Shown one piece after another: positions 6,915 through 14,975 of a DNA stretch of 64,000 nt. The notes under the pieces are model-generated. The model made no database searches. It was not told the origin of the DNA and worked only from the letters and a program-made list of their open reading frames with translations. The DNA is from Nocardioides humilatus. Its GTDB lineage: Bacteria > Actinomycetota > Actinomycetes > Propionibacteriales > Nocardioidaceae. Every line of letters starts with the position of its first letter. Positions within the stretch are counted from its first letter, which is position 1. The stretch lies in assembly GCF_008373755.1 (NCBI RefSeq), contig NZ_VUJV01000003.1, positions 186,001-250,000 of the forward strand. The letters are read 5' to 3'. A program made the translations under genes and the position numbers.

Positions 6915-9301
6915 GTCAGGCTCCAGTTGCGCACGGCGTTGGCTTGGTTGACCAGGTCGACGCGCTCGTCGAGGTCATTGGTCTCGCGGGCGAGCATGCG
7001 CAGCGCAGACTCCAGGCCCCGGCGTACGTCGATCTCCGACGCCTGCACCGACCCGATGCTGACGCCCTTGCGCGGCGGGTTCTTCGCGACGACCGGCAGC
7101 GCCTCCTTGAGGATCCGCACCGTGTAGAGCTGCCGGGTCTGCGGGTCGACCGAGGAGCCCTCGATCGTGCGCAACGCCTGGTCGAGCACCGTCAGGTCCT
7201 GCGCGCTCCCGGCGAGCAGGACCTCGGCCCGCTGCTGGCGGCTCTCGGTGTAGCCGCGGCTGGTGGTCGGCACCAGGTCGAGGGCCGCCACCGCGCCTGC
7301 GGTGTCCTGCCGATCGCGACGTACCCGCGCCATGCCGAAGGCAGCCGGCGAGACGTAGCTCGCGTCGGTGCTCGCGCAGGTCTGGTAGAGCCCCTCGGCG
7401 ACCTCGGGCTGACCTCCCTCCTCGCACGCGAAGGCCAGCGCCAGCTTGGGCGCCAGCTCGCCGGGGACCTGCTGGTAGACCGCGTTGAACGACGCCTTCG
7501 CCGTCTCCCAGTCCTCCTGCTGTACGGCGGCGAGCCCCTCCATCCACAGCGCGCGCCACTCCCAGGGGTCCGCGGCGAGCAGGTTGCCGGCATAGCTCTT
7601 GGTGGCCGCCGACTCCTTCATCTCCAGCGCCGCCTTGCACCGGGCCAGCCAGACCTCGGCGGTGTCCTCGGGCGCCGCGTCGAGGTCCTTGATCCGCCGG
7701 CGCGGGTCCTCGGCGCCGATCGTCGACAGCCAGCCGTACTGCGGGTCGGTCGTGTCCTCGCGCAGCTTGGGCAGCTGGCTCCACTCGGTGATCGGGCGCG
7801 CCGTCGCGGGGGCCTCGAAGAGCACCGAGGCGGCCGAGGTCTGGGCGGTGCCCTGCCGGGTGCGCGCGACGATCTCGCGCAGCACGCCGAGCATCTGCGT
7901 GCGCAGCTCGTCGACGGATGCGAACCGGTCGGCCGCGTCGGGCGCGCAGCACTTGTTGATCAGGTGGTAGAGCGAGTCGTACTGCTGGAAGAGCGGGGTC
8001 GAGTCGACCGGCGGCAGGCTGTGCAGGTAGGTCCCCTGGTAACCCCGGAACTCCATCGTCAGCACGACGAGCGTGCGTCCGATCGTGTAGATGTCCGATG
8101 CCACCGACGGCCCCACCTGGGCCACCTCGGGCGCCTGATAGCCGACCGTGCCGTAGATCGCCGACTCCTGGTCGTCGATGCGGCGGACACCGCCCATGTC
8201 GATCAGCTTCATCGCGTCGCCGACCTGGATCATGTTGTCGGGCTTGAAGTCGCAGTAGACCAGGCCGAGGTCGTGGAGGTACTGGAAGGCCGGCAGAAGC
8301 TCGAGGATGTAGGCCAGCGCCTGGTCGACCGGCATCGGGTTGTAGGCGCCGCCGTTGGCGCGCATCCGATCCTTGAGGATCTCCTTGAGCGACTTGCCGC
8401 CGACGTACTCCATGACGATGTAGCCGGCACCCTCGTGGGTGACGAAGTTGTAGATCTCGACGATCGCCGGGTGCTCGACCTGCGCGAGGAACTGCTGCTC
8501 GGCGATCGCGGCCGCGAGCGCGTCGGGGTCACCGGAGTTGAGCAGGCCCTTGAGCACGACCCACCGGTTGGAGACGTTGCGGTCGCGAGCCAGGTAGATC
8601 CACCCGAGGCCACCGTGGGCGAGCGCGCCCGCGACCTCGTACTGCCCGGCCACCAGGTCGCCCTGGTGCAGCTTGGGGGTGAAGGAGAACTCCTGGCCGC
8701 AGTTGGGGCAGAAGCCCTCGCTACGACCGGGCTTCCCGTCGATGCTCCGCCCGACCTTGTTGCCGCACTTGGAGCAGGACCGCTTCTCCTCGGGCACCTG
8801 CGGGTTGGCCATGATCGCCTTCGCCGCATCGACCGGAGGCGCAGGCGGGACGACCGTCAGACCCGCACCGAGACGAGCTGCGCGCATGCGCTGCGACCCC
8901 GCGCGCGTGCGACGAGTGGCACCCGAGCCCGAGCCGGCTCGCTTCGAGCCGATCGCTGCCGACCCGACCCGGCTCGAGGAGGTCGCGACCGAGCCCTCGT
9001 GGTGCGACGACATCGGCGACGCGTCGGGCGCGCTCGCGGCCGGGGCATCGGCGGCCGAGCCGCACACGTCGCAGTAGCCGTCGAGGATCTTGCCTCCGCA
9101 GCCCGGCTGGGTGCACGCGGTGCCGTTGGCGACCGGCGGCGGCGGTGCGATGCCGGTAGCCGGCGCGTCGACCGTGGCGGTAGGGATGCCGCTCGGCACC
9201 GAGGCCGCCGCGGCGTCGCCGGCCATGCCGCAGACGTCGCAGTAGCCGTCGGTGATCGTGCCGCCGCAGCCGGGCTGGGTGCACGCAGTACCTGTGGTCA
9301 T
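6911..9301 (-). CDS. pknG: Soluble serine/threonine protein kinase PknG
   Basis: A 796-aa protein with the PknG order: Cys-rich N-terminus, kinase, TPR-like C-terminus. Two near-identical CTQPGCGG...GYCDVCG ribbons (7-24 and 63-80) are extra compared with mycobacterial PknG. The rubredoxin-like motif is CSKCG/CPNCG (176-202). In the kinase domain (about 220-480) the lysine is VVLKGL (K251), the catalytic loop is YCDFKPDN, lacking the HRD arginine as in PknG, and DMG replaces DFG (D368). No membrane helix is seen. In Mycobacterium, PknG acts with GlnH and GlnX to couple amino-acid availability to 2-oxoglutarate metabolism; all three lie together here. Flanking genes overlap by 4 nt on each side. 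Confidence 0.95.
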   Translation of the reverse strand: MTTGTACTQPGCGGTITDGYCDVCGMAGDAAAASVPSGIPTATVDAPATGIAPPPPVANGTACTQPGCGGKILDGYCDVCGSAADAPAASAPDASPMSSHHEGSVATSSSRVGSAAIGSKRAGSGSGATRRTRAGSQRMRAARLGAGLTVVPPAPPVDAAKAIMANPQVPEEKRSCSKCGNKVGRSIDGKPGRSEGFCPNCGQEFSFTPKLHQGDLVAGQYEVAGALAHGGLGWIYLARDRNVSNRWVVLKGLLNSGDPDALAAAIAEQQFLAQVEHPAIVEIYNFVTHEGAGYIVMEYVGGKSLKEILKDRMRANGGAYNPMPVDQALAYILELLPAFQYLHDLGLVYCDFKPDNMIQVGDAMKLIDMGGVRRIDDQESAIYGTVGYQAPEVAQVGPSVASDIYTIGRTLVVLTMEFRGYQGTYLHSLPPVDSTPLFQQYDSLYHLINKCCAPDAADRFASVDELRTQMLGVLREIVARTRQGTAQTSAASVLFEAPATARPITEWSQLPKLREDTTDPQYGWLSTIGAEDPRRRIKDLDAAPEDTAEVWLARCKAALEMKESAATKSYAGNLLAADPWEWRALWMEGLAAVQQEDWETAKASFNAVYQQVPGELAPKLALAFACEEGGQPEVAEGLYQTCASTDASYVSPAAFGMARVRRDRQDTAGAVAALDLVPTTSRGYTESRQQRAEVLLAGSAQDLTVLDQALRTIEGSSVDPQTRQLYTVRILKEALPVVAKNPPRKGVSIGSVQASEIDVRRGLESALRMLARETNDLDERVDLVNQANAVRNWSLT

Positions 9302-10407
9302 CGGGCGATCTCCTTCTGAAGCCAGGTCTGGTAGGTCGCCACGAGCTGCTGGGCGACGGAGATGGGTGCCGGGCGCCGGGCCAGTACGGCGCGCGCCTGC
9401 TTCTCGCTCTCGACGAGATCCGCGCTTCCGGCGACGCCCTCGGCCTGCGCCTTGGCGACATAGGCGTCGAGCAGCGCGACGAGGTCAGCGTGCTCGGCGA
9501 GCGCGTCGGCGTACTTGTGCTGGGCGAACTCCAGCGCCTGCGACACCCGGTCGAGCTTGGCGAGGTAACCCTCGATCTCGTCGGGCGTCACCGGCACCGG
9601 ACCGAGCGCGTCCACATCCGGTACGGCGAAGCGCGGTGCCGTGTCAACCGTCGCCACACACGTGTCGGCGAGCTTCTGCAGCGCCTGCTCGCGTGCTTCC
9701 AGGTCAGCGCGGAGCTCGCGCGCGGAGAGTACCTTGGACCGAGCGTCGCGGCGTCGTGCGTTGCCGACGATCAGGTCGCGCTCGAAGGTGGTCGCCTCCA
9801 TCTCGATCGGACCGAGCAGCCCGCCGACGTCGGCGCCACGCTCCAACCGTTCGGTGACCGAGTCGAGACGCAGCATCAGCCCGGCCAGCGTGCGGGCCGC
9901 CGCCTCCTGGGTGTTGCTCGGCTCGAGCCCGACCTGGTCGCGGATCCGCTCCAGCTGCGCGCGCAGGTCACGCACCCGCGCCGCCTGGGCGCTCGCGTCG
10001 GGCGCGAGGGCGAGCTTGGTCCGGAGCTGCCCCGTCATGGCGTCGTTGAGCCGGCACGCCTCGGGCAGCGACACCGCCAGGCCGCCCGGCATGTCGGTGG
10101 CACCGTCGAGCCGACCCCAGATCAACGCCGAGATCCGCTCGCGCTCCTGCTGGAGCACCCGACCGCCGTCCCACGTCGCGAAGACCAGCTGGTAGCGGTC
10201 GTGGATCGCCTTCCACAGCGCCATCAGGAGCGACATGTCACCCGCGAGCTCCTGCCCCCGACCCGCCGCGATCGCGGCGTGGTCGAGGTCGCCGAGCTCG
10301 TCCTGGCGCGCACGGATCCACCCGTCGAGGTCGACCACGTAGCGCTGGATCTGCGCCGGGTCGATGGCCTCGCCGAGCTTGCCGGGGGCGTCAGGGGCTG
10401 GGGTCAT
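9298..10407 (-). CDS. Coiled-coil-rich hypothetical protein in the PknG operon
   Basis: A 369-aa protein with no signal peptide, membrane helix or recognised catalytic motif. Long Ala/Arg/Glu/Leu-rich segments, for example around LRAQLERIRDQ and REQALQKLADTC, suggest alpha-helical hairpins or coiled coils over much of its length. It lies between glnH and pknG, overlapping each by 1 and 4 nt, which suggests it physically joins sensor and kinase or scaffolds the cytoplasmic complex. The mycobacterial pknG-glnH-glnX operon has no gene in this position as far as I know. Confidence 0.8.
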   Translation of the reverse strand: MTPAPDAPGKLGEAIDPAQIQRYVVDLDGWIRARQDELGDLDHAAIAAGRGQELAGDMSLLMALWKAIHDRYQLVFATWDGGRVLQQERERISALIWGRLDGATDMPGGLAVSLPEACRLNDAMTGQLRTKLALAPDASAQAARVRDLRAQLERIRDQVGLEPSNTQEAAARTLAGLMLRLDSVTERLERGADVGGLLGPIEMEATTFERDLIVGNARRRDARSKVLSARELRADLEAREQALQKLADTCVATVDTAPRFAVPDVDALGPVPVTPDEIEGYLAKLDRVSQALEFAQHKYADALAEHADLVALLDAYVAKAQAEGVAGSADLVESEKQARAVLARRPAPISVAQQLVATYQTWLQKEIAR

Positions 10408-11435
10408 CAGACCCGACCGAAGATCTGGGCAGGCGGGATGCCTTGGTCGCCGGGCTCACAGTCCGACTCGCACTTGCCGAGCGGACCCTTCAACCACCTG
10501 CTGTAGGCGCGGTCCCAGTCGCCGTCGTCCTCCATCTGCTTGACGACGTAGTTGACGAAGCGGACCAGGTCCTTGTCGCCCGAGTTGGCACCGATGCCGT
10601 AGGGCTCGTCGGTCAGCGGGTCCTGGCAGGGCGCGACCGGCACCTCGTCGCACGGCGGCGGCACGACGGCGTAGGGATCCTGCGCGGCCAGACCCGCCAA
10701 GACGGTGTCGTCGCCGGTGATCGCGTCGACCTCGCCTCGTTGCAGCTTGATCAGGCAACCGGTGTGGTTGGCCGCCGGCACGATGATCGCGTCGGGCTGC
10801 ACGTCCTGCAGGTTGCCGATGCTGGTCGAGCCGGTCGGCGCGCAGACCTTCTTGCCCGCCAGGGCGTCGACGCCCGTGTAGGTCGGGGCCAACTCGGAAC
10901 GCACCAGCACCTTCTGGGACGCGTGGTAGTACTCGGCCGAGAACGCGATCTGGTCCCAGCGCTCGCAGTTGATCGTGAAGTTGCGGACGACCAGGTCGAC
11001 GCGCCCGTCCTGGAGGGCAGGGATCCGCTCCGCGGCGTTGATAACGACGAACTGGATGTTCTTGCCGACCTCGAACGGCTGGCCGTTGCCGTCGTTGTCG
11101 AACAGCGCTGCCCCGATGGCACGGACGAACTCGATGTCGAAGCCCTCGATCTTGTTGCTCGCGGGGTTGCGCGACGCCATGAGGTAGGTGTCGGCCGACA
11201 CCCCGACCTTGAGCACCTGGGCAGCGCGGATCTCCTCGACCTTCGGTCCAGTCGGCTCACCGGTGCCCGGGTCGTAGGAGATCAGCGGCGAAAGATCCGA
11301 GGAGCACTCCACGGGCGTGGACGACGAGGATGTCGCGGCGTCCGGCTTCGGGAGAGGCGTGTCGTCGTAACCCCCGCAACCAGCGAGGAGCAACGCGACC
11401 ACGGCAACGACCGCACCGAGCTTTCGGCTGGTCAT
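10407..11435 (-). CDS. glnH: GlnH-type amino-acid-binding lipoprotein
   Basis: A 342-aa extracytoplasmic solute-binding protein. The signal peptide ends in the lipobox LLAGC, so Cys20 would be lipid-anchored. The mature part is a family 3 periplasmic-binding fold: LKVGVSADTYLM, KIEGFDIEFVRAIGAALF, FVVINAAERIPALQDGRVDLVVRNFTI split by short loops, then GEVDAITGDDTVL. There is no ABC permease or ATPase beside it; instead it is followed and preceded by glnX and pknG. In Mycobacterium, GlnH binds aspartate/glutamate and signals through GlnX to PknG, so this is a sensor rather than a transporter subunit. Start overlaps the glnX stop by 4 nt. Confidence 0.93.
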   Translation of the reverse strand: MTSRKLGAVVAVVALLLAGCGGYDDTPLPKPDAATSSSSTPVECSSDLSPLISYDPGTGEPTGPKVEEIRAAQVLKVGVSADTYLMASRNPASNKIEGFDIEFVRAIGAALFDNDGNGQPFEVGKNIQFVVINAAERIPALQDGRVDLVVRNFTINCERWDQIAFSAEYYHASQKVLVRSELAPTYTGVDALAGKKVCAPTGSTSIGNLQDVQPDAIIVPAANHTGCLIKLQRGEVDAITGDDTVLAGLAAQDPYAVVPPPCDEVPVAPCQDPLTDEPYGIGANSGDKDLVRFVNYVVKQMEDDGDWDRAYSRWLKGPLGKCESDCEPGDQGIPPAQIFGRV

Positions 11436-12733
11436 GCGTATTCCTTCCGTCGAGCGCTGATACCTCGGGCGACGGCGACCGACGAGACGAGGCCAAGCAA
11501 CAGCGTCAACAAGCTCCCGAGGAGAGCGACCGTCCGTCCTGCCCGGAGCTCGTCGCTCGTCGTCTTCCCGTTCTTCTCAGCCAGCTTCTGGGTCGTGGCG
11601 TCGAAAGCGTCGAAGAACGCGGTCGGCTTGTTGTCCGCACGGTCGATGGCGATCCCTCGCGCCTTGAACCACAGGTCCTTGTCGTCGTAGGCGACGATCT
11701 GCCGGTGGCCGTCGGCGTAGGCGTTCCATGAGTCGAGAGCGCTGCCGGTCGCGTTGTCCTCAACGACCTTGGCGTCAGCCTCCCACTGTGGTTCGACGGT
11801 CGAGCCAGAACCGCGCTTGATCAGGCGCAGGCTCTCCAACGCCTTGGCGTCGTTGCCGGCCGTGCGCGCCGCTGCTTGGTCGACGGCCGCCTGGAGTTCG
11901 TGGTCGTGCAGGTCGTCGTTCTGGTTGTCGCCGCGCCAGGCGGCGATCGATGCGACCAACGTCGTGACGAGGACGATCGCGGCTGCGACGGCCACTCCCA
12001 CGTTGACGTAGCGACGGAACCGTCGAGCGAGCACCATGCTCATCCAGACCAGGACGCCGAGAGCCAGCAGGCCGATGAGAAGCAGGTAGAACGGGTGCTG
12101 ACCCGCGAGCGAGTCCTGGGCGCGGTCCGTGTTGGCATCGACCAGGTTATTCAGGATGGGGAGTGCATCCAACCGCAACGACGCGCTGGCCCCACTCAGG
12201 TATTCGGCACCGACCGGGAACTGCTGGCGGTTGTAGACCTGCGCCGCTGCTACCGAGGTCGTGTAGTCGTTGATCTCGACCACGAGGGCCTCGAGTGCGT
12301 TCTTGTCGGCCGGCTGGGCATCGGCCGCTGCGGCGATCTGCTTCAAGACGTCCTCGATCGCAGCCCTGAAGGCGGCCTCACGATCGGGATCGCCGCCTCC
12401 GCCGACCAGGAACACGTTGGTCGCCAGCGCGTCGGCGCTGAGAAGGGAGGACTGGATGTCTTGGACCCGCACCAGCTGCTCGGTGTCGTCGGCAGCCCGC
12501 CCGTCGGACTGGTAGGACAAGAACTGCACGAGCCCGCTGGCGAGACCGAAGAGCAGCACGGCGGCCATGCCGATGATCTGGAGTCGGTTGAGCAGGCTGG
12601 GGGTGTCCTGGATCCCCGCCCGCACGGGCTTGCCGGTCGGCGCGGGCCAGAACCGCTGGGACTTCTGCGCGTCCGCAGGCGCGGGCGCCTGCTGGGCGGC
12701 CGGCGGCGGGGGCGCGGCGGCGGACTGCGTCAT
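11432..12733 (-). CDS. glnX: GlnX-type four-helix transmembrane sensor
   Basis: A 433-aa membrane protein. A Pro/Ala/Gln-rich cytoplasmic N-terminus of about 50 residues precedes helix 1 (52-73). A roughly 140-residue extracytoplasmic helical domain follows, then two closely spaced helices around FYLLLIGLLALGVLVW and VAVAAAIVLVTTLVAS, a second extracytoplasmic domain, and a last helix near VALLGSLLTLLLGLVSS. The layout and position match mycobacterial GlnX, which relays GlnH ligand state to PknG. There is no histidine-kinase or HAMP domain. It lies between the AAA+ gene and glnH with ATGA overlaps at both ends. Confidence 0.9.
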   Translation of the reverse strand: MTQSAAAPPPPAAQQAPAPADAQKSQRFWPAPTGKPVRAGIQDTPSLLNRLQIIGMAAVLLFGLASGLVQFLSYQSDGRAADDTEQLVRVQDIQSSLLSADALATNVFLVGGGGDPDREAAFRAAIEDVLKQIAAAADAQPADKNALEALVVEINDYTTSVAAAQVYNRQQFPVGAEYLSGASASLRLDALPILNNLVDANTDRAQDSLAGQHPFYLLLIGLLALGVLVWMSMVLARRFRRYVNVGVAVAAAIVLVTTLVASIAAWRGDNQNDDLHDHELQAAVDQAAARTAGNDAKALESLRLIKRGSGSTVEPQWEADAKVVEDNATGSALDSWNAYADGHRQIVAYDDKDLWFKARGIAIDRADNKPTAFFDAFDATTQKLAEKNGKTTSDELRAGRTVALLGSLLTLLLGLVSSVAVARGISARRKEYA

Positions 12734-14442
12734 GGGGTCTCCTCGTGCTTCGCCTCAGCGGTGGCGTCGTCGGTCTCGAGCGGCGATGCCTCGGGGGCCT
12801 CGGGCGCCGCGGGTGCCTCTGGCTCCAACGCGTCAACCACCTGCGGTGGTTCCGCACCGGCCGGTGGCACCAAGGTGCCGTCCTCGGCGACCGCAGGCTC
12901 GGGGTCGGCGTCATCGGGTGCAACCAGGTCGTCGGGCTCCAAGGACCGCAGCTGCTCGAGGGTCGGCTCCGCGATGTCGCGCAACCGCCACGCGTGCTGG
13001 CCGATCGCGGCCTCGAGGACGTTGCGGACGTAGCGGCCGTTGCCGAAGGACGGCCCGCGCGGCACGTCGCCCAGGATCGCCCGCAGCCGCTCGACGACTG
13101 CGTCGCCGGCGTCGTAGTCGGCCGCGGCAGCCTGCTGGCTGAAGATCGCGACCAGCTCGTCGTCGCTGTAGTCGGCGAAGTCGATCACCGTGCGGAAGCG
13201 GCTCTCGAGGCCCGGGTTCTCCGAGATGAAGACGGCCATCGGCAGCGGGTAGCCCGCGACGATCACGACGAGGTCGTTGCGCTTGTCCTCCATCTCCTTG
13301 ACGAGGGTGTCGATGGCTTCCTTGCCGTACTGGTCGCCCGACAGCGAGTAGGCCTCGTCGATGAAGAGGACTCCGCCCTCGGCCGACTTCACGACGTCGG
13401 CGGTCTTCTGCGCGGTCTGGCCGAGGTAACCGGCCACCAGCTCGGAGCGGTCGCACTCGACGAGCTGCCCCTTCGAGAGCAGACCGAGCGCGCGGTAGAT
13501 GCCCGCCACCAGGCGGGCAACCGTCGTCTTGCCGGTGCCCGGGTTGCCGTTGAAGACCAGGTGCCGGGTGATCGTCGGGCTGTCGAGGCCGGCCTTCTTG
13601 CGCAGCCCCTCCACCCGCAGTACGGCGGCCTGGCGGTGGATCTCGTCCTTGACGTTCTTCAGGCCGATGAGGGCGTCGAGCTCGGCGAGCAGCTCCTCGA
13701 CCGACTTGGTCGGTTCCTCGGGCTTGGGCTCCTCGACGGCCGGCTTCTCGGGCTCCTGGGTCGCCGTCTGCGCGCCCGTTGCGGGGTCTCGATACGGCTC
13801 GCTCGTTCCTCGCTCGCCTACTCGACCATCCGAAGGGTCGCCGCCTCCACCAGCGGAAGGGTCATCGCCGTCGCCTCCGGGCGTATCGAGACCCGGCAGG
13901 GTCGGCACCACGCCCCCCATGGCTTCGAGCTGGCTCTTCACCTGCTCGCCCATCCGCTTCACCTGGTCGAGCAGCTCGTCACCCACACCGGGCACCGGCT
14001 GACGCACGGGCGGCAGGTCGAAGGAGCTGCCTCCGCCGGGTCGCATCGCGGGCGAGGGGCTGCCGGACTGGGCAGCCAGGATGGTCGCGGCGGCACCGCG
14101 TGCATCGGGTCCGGACTCCCCCAGCCCCTGCGCGGCCATCGCCACGTCGCTCAGGGCACCGGCGTAGTCGGCCGCCTGCTCGGACTTCTCCAGCAGCAGC
14201 TGGTGGAGCAGCGGCGTAGGGCCACCGCGGAAACGGTTGCCCTGCTTGGCGGCGAGGAAGAACTCCTCGGCTCCCCCAGCCCGACCGGTCTCCTTGCCCC
14301 AGTCGAGGAACGCGCCCTTGGATCGCTCGGCGACGGTCGCGGCGAGCGCCTCGCCCTCGGCGCGGGCACTGGCCTCGTCCACGCCGGCGCCGCGGGCAGC
14401 GGCCACCAGTGCGTCGAGCGCGGACGACAGGGAGTCGGTCAT
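12730..14442 (-). CDS. CbxX/EccA-type AAA+ ATPase with low-complexity linker
   Basis: A 570-aa protein. Start at 14442 is chosen because its ATG forms an ATGA overlap with the upstream stop. An N-terminal helical region (1-175) is followed by a Gly/Asp/Pro-rich linker (about 180-245) and a CbxX/CfqX AAA+ module: LDALIGLKNVKDEI (255-268), Walker A GNPGTGKT (299-306), Walker B GVLFIDEAYSL (357-367), then ESRFRTVIDF. A Pro/Glu/Ala-rich tail ends it. Relatives remodel protein complexes, as with EccA in type VII secretion or Rubisco-activase CbbX. The client here is probably a product of the same operon. Linker residues about 183-220 are encoded by a REP-like inverted repeat. Confidence 0.9.
   Translation of the reverse strand: MTDSLSSALDALVAAARGAGVDEASARAEGEALAATVAERSKGAFLDWGKETGRAGGAEEFFLAAKQGNRFRGGPTPLLHQLLLEKSEQAADYAGALSDVAMAAQGLGESGPDARGAAATILAAQSGSPSPAMRPGGGSSFDLPPVRQPVPGVGDELLDQVKRMGEQVKSQLEAMGGVVPTLPGLDTPGGDGDDPSAGGGGDPSDGRVGERGTSEPYRDPATGAQTATQEPEKPAVEEPKPEEPTKSVEELLAELDALIGLKNVKDEIHRQAAVLRVEGLRKKAGLDSPTITRHLVFNGNPGTGKTTVARLVAGIYRALGLLSKGQLVECDRSELVAGYLGQTAQKTADVVKSAEGGVLFIDEAYSLSGDQYGKEAIDTLVKEMEDKRNDLVVIVAGYPLPMAVFISENPGLESRFRTVIDFADYSDDELVAIFSQQAAAADYDAGDAVVERLRAILGDVPRGPSFGNGRYVRNVLEAAIGQHAWRLRDIAEPTLEQLRSLEPDDLVAPDDADPEPAVAEDGTLVPPAGAEPPQVVDALEPEAPAAPEAPEASPLETDDATAEAKHEETP
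13784..13894. repeat. REP-like inverted repeat inside the AAA+ gene
   Basis: Perfect 13-bp arms GGGTCTCGATACG (13784-13796) and CGTATCGAGACCC (13882-13894) flank a 111-bp element whose left half contains GCTCGCTCGTTCCTCGCTCG. The whole element keeps the reading frame. Sequences of this kind are familiar to me as intergenic repeats in Nocardioides genomes; that is from memory, not a search. Confidence 0.65.
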
Positions 14443-14960
14443 GGCGTCCCCAGGTTGAGGTCGGGGCCACCGGTCGAGGAGTGGCCGAACTTGGCTTCGA
14501 GGAACTTGCCATGCGCGATCAACGCCTGGGCGTCGGCGCGGTTGGCGGCGTCGAAGATCTTGTCCATCGTGACCCCGAGCAGCTCGAGCTGCTCGATGAG
14601 CACCATCAACGAGGTCTTGTTGCCGTCGACGGGTCGGGTGTCGGCCCACTCGCGCGGGAGACGGAGGTAGCCACCGACCGCCTCGGGGAGGTACTCGGTC
14701 GCAGTCGCCATCAACGAGTAGCCGTCGTAGCTGCCGATCCCGAGGTCCGCCAGGCGCGGCAGCGTCTGCGCGATAGTGCGCGCGATCCGCACGACCCGCG
14801 AGATGACGACCGGCGGCGCGTTGCCCTCCTGGAGCATCGCGTTGACGCGGTTGAGCGCAACGAGGATGTCCTTGTCGGTCGGCGGCGGCGGGGCGACGTA
14901 CGTCTCTCCGCCGTCACCCTCCTTGCCGCGGGCCTTGCGGAACCACGACCCGAGTCCCAC
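14439..14960 (-). CDS. 173-aa conserved-looking hypothetical protein of the TelA-PknG operon
   Basis: Begins MGLGSWFRKARGK, a short basic amphipathic N-terminus that could touch the membrane, then a Pro-rich spacer APPPPTDKD and an all-helical domain of about 130 residues. No catalytic motif or membrane helix is evident. It follows telA by 15 nt and overlaps the AAA+ gene by 4 nt. Small helical proteins often sit next to TelA in similar clusters; an adaptor between TelA and the ATPase is a reasonable but untested guess. Confidence 0.8.
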   Translation of the reverse strand: MGLGSWFRKARGKEGDGGETYVAPPPPTDKDILVALNRVNAMLQEGNAPPVVISRVVRIARTIAQTLPRLADLGIGSYDGYSLMATATEYLPEAVGGYLRLPREWADTRPVDGNKTSLMVLIEQLELLGVTMDKIFDAANRADAQALIAHGKFLEAKFGHSSTGGPDLNLGTP

Positions 14961-14975
14961 TCGTCTCCCGACCCG

